Source: Micromonospora sp. C95
GTDB taxonomy: Bacteria > Actinomycetota > Actinomycetes > Mycobacteriales > Micromonosporaceae
NCBI RefSeq assembly: GCF_018070465.1
Contig: NZ_JAGPXT010000003.1
Location: 124,001 to 188,000, forward strand
Direction: 5' to 3'
DNA: 64,000 bases
The translations under genes were made by a program, and so were the position numbers. The first letter of the stretch is position 1, and every line of letters begins with the position of its first letter. Below are positions 59,399 to 64,000 of this stretch, in pieces. A model generated the notes under the pieces. That model saw nothing but the letters and a program-made list of their open reading frames with translations, did not search any database and was not told the DNA's origin.

Positions 59399-61672
59399 TC
59401 AGTTCCCGCGTACCTCGGCGGCGGCGGCGACCAGGTGCCGCAGGGACGCCTCGACCTCCGGATAGCCCCGCGTCTTCAGGCCGCAGTCCGGATTCACCCA
59501 CAACCGGCGGGCCGGTACGGCCGCGACGGCCCGACGCAGCGCCTCGATCACCTCGTCGCGCGGCGGCACCCGGGGCGAGTGGATGTCCCACACCCCCGGG
59601 CCGACACCCCGGCCGTAGCCGATCGCGGCCAGGTCGTCGAGCACCTCCATCTTCGACCGGGACGCCTCGATGCTTGTGACGTCGGCGTCGAGGGCGTCGA
59701 TGGATTCGATCACCTCACCGAACTCCGAATAGCACAGGTGGGTGTGGATCTGGGTGTCGTCGGCGACGCCGCCGGTGGCCAGCCGGAACGCCTTGACGGC
59801 CCAGTCCAGGTATGCCTTCTGGGCGGCCCGGCGCAGCGGCAGTGTCTCCCGTAGCGCCGGTTCGTCGACCTGGATGACCCGGATCCCGGCGGACTCCAGA
59901 TCCCGGCACTCGTCACGCAACGCCAGCGCGACCTGGTCGGCGGTGTCCGCGAGGGTCTGGTCGGTACGGACGAACGACCAGGCCAGGATGGTGACCGGCC
60001 CGGTGAGCATGCCCTTGACCGGTTTGCTGGTCAGCGACTGCGCGTAGGTGGACCACTCGACGGTCATCGGTGCCTTGCGGGACACGTCGCCGTAGATGAT
60101 CGGCGGGCGTACGCAGCGCGAGCCGTACGACTGCACCCAGCCGTGCCGCGTGGCGGCGAAGCCGTCGAGTTGCTCGCCGAAGTACTGCACCATGTCGTTG
60201 CGTTCCGGTTCCCCGTGCACCAGCACGTCCAGACCCAACTGTTCCTGCAACCGGATGACCTGCGCCACCTCCGCGCGCATCCGGTCGGCGTAGCCGGCGT
60301 TGTCGAGGCTGCCGGCCCGATGCGCGGCGCGGGCCCTACGCAGCTCGGCGGTCTGCGGGAACGACCCGATCGTGGTGGTCGGCAGCTCCGGCAGCCCCAG
60401 TCGCTCCTGCTGGCGGGTAGCCCGGGTGGAGTAGTCGCCGCGCTGCCGGTCGGTGGGGCGCAGCGCGGCGAGGCGGCCGCGTACGTCGTCGTGACGCCAG
60501 GCCGCCGGGGTGGCCGGCAGGGGCGCGGGCAGCGCGGTGGTGCCGTCACGCAGCGCCCGGCCGAGCAGGACGATCTCGTCGACCTTCTGCCGGGCGAACG
60601 CCAGCCGTTCGGACAACCGGGGATCGAGGTGCGTCTCGGCGGACAGGTCGACCGGGACGTGCAGCAGCGAGCAGGACGAGGAGACGGCGACGTGGTCGGC
60701 AAGCCCGGCGACCGTCGCGCCGGCCGCGACGGCGGCCCGCAGGTCGGTACGCCAGATGTTCCGGCCGTCGACCAGGCCGGCGACGATGGTCTTGCCACCG
60801 AGTGGTCCGGCGGCGGCGAGCCGGTCGAGGTTGCCCGGCCCGGCGACCAGGTCCAGACCGACGGCGTCGACCGGGGTGTCCAGCAGAGCCGGCAGCGCGT
60901 CGCCGAGATCACCGAAGTAGGTCGCCACGAAGATCCGCGGCCGGTGCGTGAGGTCACCGAGGCGGGTGTAGACGCGGCACAGGGCGTCGATCTCGGCCGG
61001 GCTGCGGTCGGCGACGTAGGCGGGCTCGTCCAGCTGCACCCAGCCGACGCCCGCGTCCGCCAGCTCGGCGAGAATCCGGGCGTACGTCTGGACCAGGTCG
61101 TCGAGCCGAGCGAACGGCTCGTCGCCCTTGGCCAGCAGCAGGAACGTGGCCGGTCCGACGAACACCGGCCGGGTGGTGATGCCCAGGTGCCGGGCCTCGG
61201 CGTACTCGGCCAGCGCCTTCGCCGGGTTGGCGGTGAAGACGGTGTCCGGTGCGATTTCCGGCACCAGGTAGTGGTAGTTGGTGTCGAACCACTTCGTCAG
61301 CTCCAACGCCGGCTCGGTGTCGACACCACGGGCCATGGCGAAGTAGGTGTCCAGCGCCGACAGGCCCAGCCGGGTGAACCGGGTCGGGACCGCGCCGACG
61401 GCGACGGCCGTGTCGAGCATCTGGTCGTAGTAGGAAAAGACGTTCGACGGGATCGCGTCGAGACGGCCGTCGCGTAGCGTCCGCCACACCTGCGCCCGCA
61501 GCCCGGCGCCGGTGCGCTCCAGAGTCTCGGCGTCGATGGTGCCGGCCCAGTACGCCTCGACGGCCTTCTTCAGCTCACGGTTGGCGCCGATGCGTGGGTA
61601 GCCGAGCACTGTGCTCTGCCCGAATGCGGTACTCACCAAGGGGGTCCTTCCCTCGAAGTGTCCGGCGGACAC
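59399..61672 (-). CDS. metE: Cobalamin-independent methionine synthase
   Basis: 757 residues, full family length. N-terminal domain with [20 protein letters not shown] and the C-terminal catalytic domain with the zinc ligands His in [13 protein letters not shown], Glu nearby and the two Cys (LCYS and [10 protein letters not shown]). Also [19 protein letters not shown] and [14 protein letters not shown]. Transfers methyl from 5-methyltetrahydrofolate to homocysteine in the cytosol. A cobalamin riboswitch upstream should turn it off when B12 lets MetH work. The start at 61672 has AAGGACCC upstream. Confidence 0.97.
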   Translation of the reverse strand: MSAGHFEGRTPLVSTAFGQSTVLGYPRIGANRELKKAVEAYWAGTIDAETLERTGAGLRAQVWRTLRDGRLDAIPSNVFSYYDQMLDTAVAVGAVPTRFTRLGLSALDTYFAMARGVDTEPALELTKWFDTNYHYLVPEIAPDTVFTANPAKALAEYAEARHLGITTRPVFVGPATFLLLAKGDEPFARLDDLVQTYARILAELADAGVGWVQLDEPAYVADRSPAEIDALCRVYTRLGDLTHRPRIFVATYFGDLGDALPALLDTPVDAVGLDLVAGPGNLDRLAAAGPLGGKTIVAGLVDGRNIWRTDLRAAVAAGATVAGLADHVAVSSSCSLLHVPVDLSAETHLDPRLSERLAFARQKVDEIVLLGRALRDGTTALPAPLPATPAAWRHDDVRGRLAALRPTDRQRGDYSTRATRQQERLGLPELPTTTIGSFPQTAELRRARAAHRAGSLDNAGYADRMRAEVAQVIRLQEQLGLDVLVHGEPERNDMVQYFGEQLDGFAATRHGWVQSYGSRCVRPPIIYGDVSRKAPMTVEWSTYAQSLTSKPVKGMLTGPVTILAWSFVRTDQTLADTADQVALALRDECRDLESAGIRVIQVDEPALRETLPLRRAAQKAYLDWAVKAFRLATGGVADDTQIHTHLCYSEFGEVIESIDALDADVTSIEASRSKMEVLDDLAAIGYGRGVGPGVWDIHSPRVPPRDEVIEALRRAVAAVPARRLWVNPDCGLKTRGYPEVEASLRHLVAAAAEVRGN

Positions 61673-61757
61673 GGGAGGGAAGACGGGTACACCTCAGGCA
61701 CCGGCTTCCGCCCTGGCCCTCCCGAGAGGCCGCCGGCGGCGCACACCGGCGGCGTGC

Positions 61758-61920
61758 GCAGCACTGGCAGGTCTTCGGACTCGCGGGCATGACACCAGGT
61801 CGCCTACTGGCCGTCGCTTCCCGGACCGCACGGTCCAGTGCTTCGTTGACGGCGGTCGTTCCCACTCACCGCTGCGGGGCAGTCCCGGACTCGCACCGGG
61901 TTCCCTCTTACGACGCCCCA
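61758..61920 (-). ncRNA. Cobalamin (B12) riboswitch upstream of metE
   Basis: On the minus strand the conserved RNA core is readable: GGGAACCCGGTGCGAGTCCG (about 61887-61906), then GGACTGCCCCGCAGCGG, and toward the 3' end GCCCGCGAGTCCGAAGACCT with GCCAGTGC (about 61761-61792). These are the B12-box and J-region hallmarks of the cobalamin riboswitch class. A G/C-rich stem (about 61724-61757) between aptamer and metE could be the expression platform. Bases 61921-62113 hold its promoter and the terminator of the next gene, and nothing else evident. Confidence 0.93.
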
Positions 61921-61988
61921 CCCACCCGGACGGGACGAACCAGCACCACCGGCCATCGTACGGGCCACACCGCCGGCCGCGTCCGGAG

Positions 61989-62022
61989 TGCCCGGCCTAC
62001 GGGACGGCGAGCAGGCCGGGCA
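61989..62022 (-). terminator. Hairpin terminator after the flavoprotein gene
   Basis: Inverted repeat with 10-base arms (TGCCCGGCCT / AGGCCGGGCA) and a 14-base loop, about 90 bases downstream of the flavoprotein stop at 62114 and upstream of the metE riboswitch. Confidence 0.55.
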
Positions 62023-62113
62023 CGGGTGACCGCGCCCGACCGCTGCGAGCCGTCGGAGGCGCGAGTCACGTCGATCCGACATGGACCGCGACAGAGGATC
62101 ACCCGACCTGCGG

Positions 62114-63535
62114 TCAGCGGCCGTACGTCTCCAGCAGGCGCAACCAGACCTCACTTACCGTCGGGTACGCCGGCACCGCGTGCCACAGCCGGTCCAGCGG
62201 GACCTCACCGACGATGGCGATCGTCGCGGCGTGGATCAGTTCCGCGACGTCCGGACCGGCGAGGGTGAATCCGACGATCACCTTCCGGTCCTCGTCGACA
62301 ACCATCCGGGCATGTCCCTGGTAGCCGTCGGCGTGCAGGCTGGCCCCGGCGACGGTTGCCAGGTCGTAGTCCACGACCCGGATCCGCAGTCCGGCCGCCT
62401 CTGCCGTAGCCGCGGTCAGCCCCACCGATGCGATCTCCGGGTCGCTGAACACCACCTGCGGCACCGCACGCTCATCGGCGGTCGCGGCGTGCCGGCCCCA
62501 CCGGCCGTCATCGACCTTCTCACCCTTCGCCCGGGCAACGATCGCGTCGCCCACCGCGCGCGCCTGATACTTGCCCTGATGGGTCAGCAGCACCCGCCGG
62601 TTCACATCACCCACGGCATACAGCCACCCGCCGCCGCCGACCACGCGCAGCGTGTCGTCGACCGTCAGCCAGGCACCCGGCACCAGTCCCACGCGGTCGA
62701 GGCCGATGTCCTGGGTGTTCGGCGTCCGGCCGATCGCCACCAGCACCTCGTCCGCCTCGGCCCGCTCGCCGTCGGCGGTTGCGATGTGGACGATGCCGCT
62801 GTCGTCGCGATGGACGGACACCGCCTCCGCGCCGAGGCGTACCGACACACCGGACTCGCGCAGCGACTCCGTGACCAACTCGCCGGCGAACGGCTCCGCC
62901 GACGGCAGCAGACCGTCGCGGGCGAGCACCTCCACCGAAGACCCCAGAGCGGCGTACGCGGTCGCCATCTCGGTCGCCACCACGCCGCCACCGATGATGG
63001 CGAGTCGACGGGGCACCGACCCGGCCGAGGCGGCCTCGCGGCTGGACCACGGCGCCGCCGCGCGCAGACCCGGGATGTCGGGCAACAGGGCGCTGCTGCC
63101 GGTCGCCACGACCACCGCGTGCCGCGCGGTCAGCCGGGTCGTGACACCGTCCACGCCGGTCACCTCGACAACTCGGGCGGAAGCGATCCGCCCCTGGCCA
63201 CGGTGCAGGGCGACACCAGCCGACTCCAGCCAGGAAACCTGCCCGTCGTCCCGCCAGTGGGACGCGAAGGAGTCGCGCCGGCCGAGCACCGCAGCGGCGT
63301 CCAGGTCGCCCGTCAACGCCTCACGCGCACCCGGCAGCCGACGAGCCGCCCGCAACGCGGACGCGCTGCGTAGCAACGCCTTGGTGGGCATGCAGGCCCA
63401 GTACGAGCACTCCCCACCGACCAGTTCCCGCTCGACGATGGCGGCGGTCAGCCCGCCCTGCACGACCCGGTCGGCAACGTTCTCCCCGACCGGACCGGCA
63501 CCGATCACGACGACGTCGTACTCAGGTGAGGTCAT
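62114..63535 (-). CDS. FAD/NAD(P)-dependent disulfide oxidoreductase (class I, mercuric/lipoamide-reductase-like)
   Basis: 473 residues from the ATG at 63535. FAD site VVVIGAGPVGENVADRVV, the redox disulfide in GGECSYWACMPTKALLR (Cys-x4-Cys), the second nucleotide site LAIIGGGVVATEMATAYAAL and the FAD ribityl site WLYAVGDVNRRVLLTHQGKY. The C-terminal dimer domain ends VPAYPTVSEVWLRLLETYG; the usual catalytic His-x-His-P-T is altered to P-A-Y-P-T. It may reduce quinones or other small acceptors rather than a protein-bound lipoamide. One base after the membrane protein gene, in one operon. Confidence 0.92.
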   Translation of the reverse strand: MTSPEYDVVVIGAGPVGENVADRVVQGGLTAAIVERELVGGECSYWACMPTKALLRSASALRAARRLPGAREALTGDLDAAAVLGRRDSFASHWRDDGQVSWLESAGVALHRGQGRIASARVVEVTGVDGVTTRLTARHAVVVATGSSALLPDIPGLRAAAPWSSREAASAGSVPRRLAIIGGGVVATEMATAYAALGSSVEVLARDGLLPSAEPFAGELVTESLRESGVSVRLGAEAVSVHRDDSGIVHIATADGERAEADEVLVAIGRTPNTQDIGLDRVGLVPGAWLTVDDTLRVVGGGGWLYAVGDVNRRVLLTHQGKYQARAVGDAIVARAKGEKVDDGRWGRHAATADERAVPQVVFSDPEIASVGLTAATAEAAGLRIRVVDYDLATVAGASLHADGYQGHARMVVDEDRKVIVGFTLAGPDVAELIHAATIAIVGEVPLDRLWHAVPAYPTVSEVWLRLLETYGR

Positions 63536-63536
63536 G

Positions 63537-63998
63537 TCAGTTGCCCTTCGCGGCACGGCCGAGACGGACGGCCGCGATCAGGAAGAAGATGGCGCCGGGA
63601 ATGGCGTAGCCGGCCGCGTTGATCAGCGACGGGTCATTCGCGGAGGCGGCGACGATGAAGGACCCACCAGCCAGCACCGAGATGCCACCGCTGATGATCA
63701 TCGGCCACTGGCCGCCCATCCGCCGACGGGTGACACCGACGATCAACTGGATCAGACCGGCGACGATCGCCCAGGCACCCCAGACCCGCAGGACAGCGGG
63801 AACACCGGACGCGCCGGCGACACCCACCCCGACCGCCGTGACGAGGCTCACCGCGATGTTCACATACAGCAGGGCCGGCGAGCCGGTGGCCCTTGCCGAA
63901 CGAAGATCGTAGATGGCGGCGCCCACGTCGAACAGCGGGTAGAGCACGAACAGCGCCACCGCGAGCGGTCCGATCTCCTTGGCGGAGGCGATCGTCAC
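63537..63998 (-). CDS. Integral membrane protein, possibly 5'-truncated by the window edge
   Basis: 153 residues from a GTG at 63998, two bases from the window end. Five hydrophobic segments with AVALFVLYPLFDVGAAIYDL, YVNIAVSLVTAVGVGVAG and WGAWAIVAGLIQLIVGVTRR. The pattern is like DUF308/HdeD-type proteins. The first helix starts quickly, so a longer N-terminus outside the window cannot be excluded. First of a two-gene operon with the disulfide oxidoreductase. Confidence 0.75.
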   Translation of the reverse strand: MTIASAKEIGPLAVALFVLYPLFDVGAAIYDLRSARATGSPALLYVNIAVSLVTAVGVGVAGASGVPAVLRVWGAWAIVAGLIQLIVGVTRRRMGGQWPMIISGGISVLAGGSFIVAASANDPSLINAAGYAIPGAIFFLIAAVRLGRAAKGN

Positions 63999-64000
63999 GC

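Overview
The window is very GC-rich, uses GTG/ATG starts with many 4-base GTGA/ATGA gene overlaps, and carries SARP/BTAD and NB-ARC-TPR regulators, LutABC, a cobalamin-riboswitched metE and several MarR, TetR and MocR regulators. This points to a filamentous actinomycete, most likely Micromonosporaceae. That assignment is an inference from composition and gene families; no rRNA or other species marker is present.

Left part (1-17.9 kb). The window opens inside a very large Tc-toxin A subunit. A convergent two-component system follows. Bases 7.9-16.7 kb hold a compact divergent cluster. Its minus arm has a tyrosine-type MIO ammonia-lyase/aminomutase, a flavoprotein strikingly like human FOXRED2/ERFAD, an FMN 2-hydroxy-acid oxidase and a membrane-anchored P450. 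Its plus arm has a second FOXRED2-like flavoprotein and an AMP-dependent acyl ligase. No carrier-protein assembly line is visible. I regard this as the best candidate for an undescribed small-molecule pathway. A secreted PHB-depolymerase-type esterase follows.

Middle (17.9-30.7 kb). Two redox/MarR modules each have a palindromic operator (FAD monooxygenase plus MarR; MarR divergent from an aldo/keto reductase, NTF2-like and NmrA-like set). Next come two paralogous molybdopterin dehydrogenase large subunits, tail to tail. One belongs to a complete 2Fe-2S/FAD/Mo operon, with divergent xdhC and mocA-like maturation genes.

30.7-41.6 kb is an accessory and decay zone. It holds an IS5-type transposase scrap, a fused DUF1800/DUF1501 remnant, a decapitated small gene, a TlpA/CcdA thiol-redox pair, an NB-ARC/TPR STAND gene with two frameshifts and a small partner gene, a TetR-controlled membrane operon with twin operators, and a deoxyribosyltransferase-like fragment.

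41.7-52 kb: a ThuA plus Gfo/Idh/MocA pair divergent from a LysR gene, a saccharopine-dehydrogenase-like gene preceded by a truncated methyltransferase, a large ATPase-TPR-SARP regulator, and two secreted proteins built from three copies of a CPAG...AIC cysteine module.

53-64 kb: lutABC for lactate oxidation with a possible sugar-kinase remnant, a MocR regulator beside a RibD-like reductase, two tandem paralogous secreted proteins, metE with its cobalamin riboswitch, a mercuric-reductase-like flavoprotein and a membrane protein at the edge. I found no tRNA, rRNA, CRISPR array, intact insertion sequence or replication origin.
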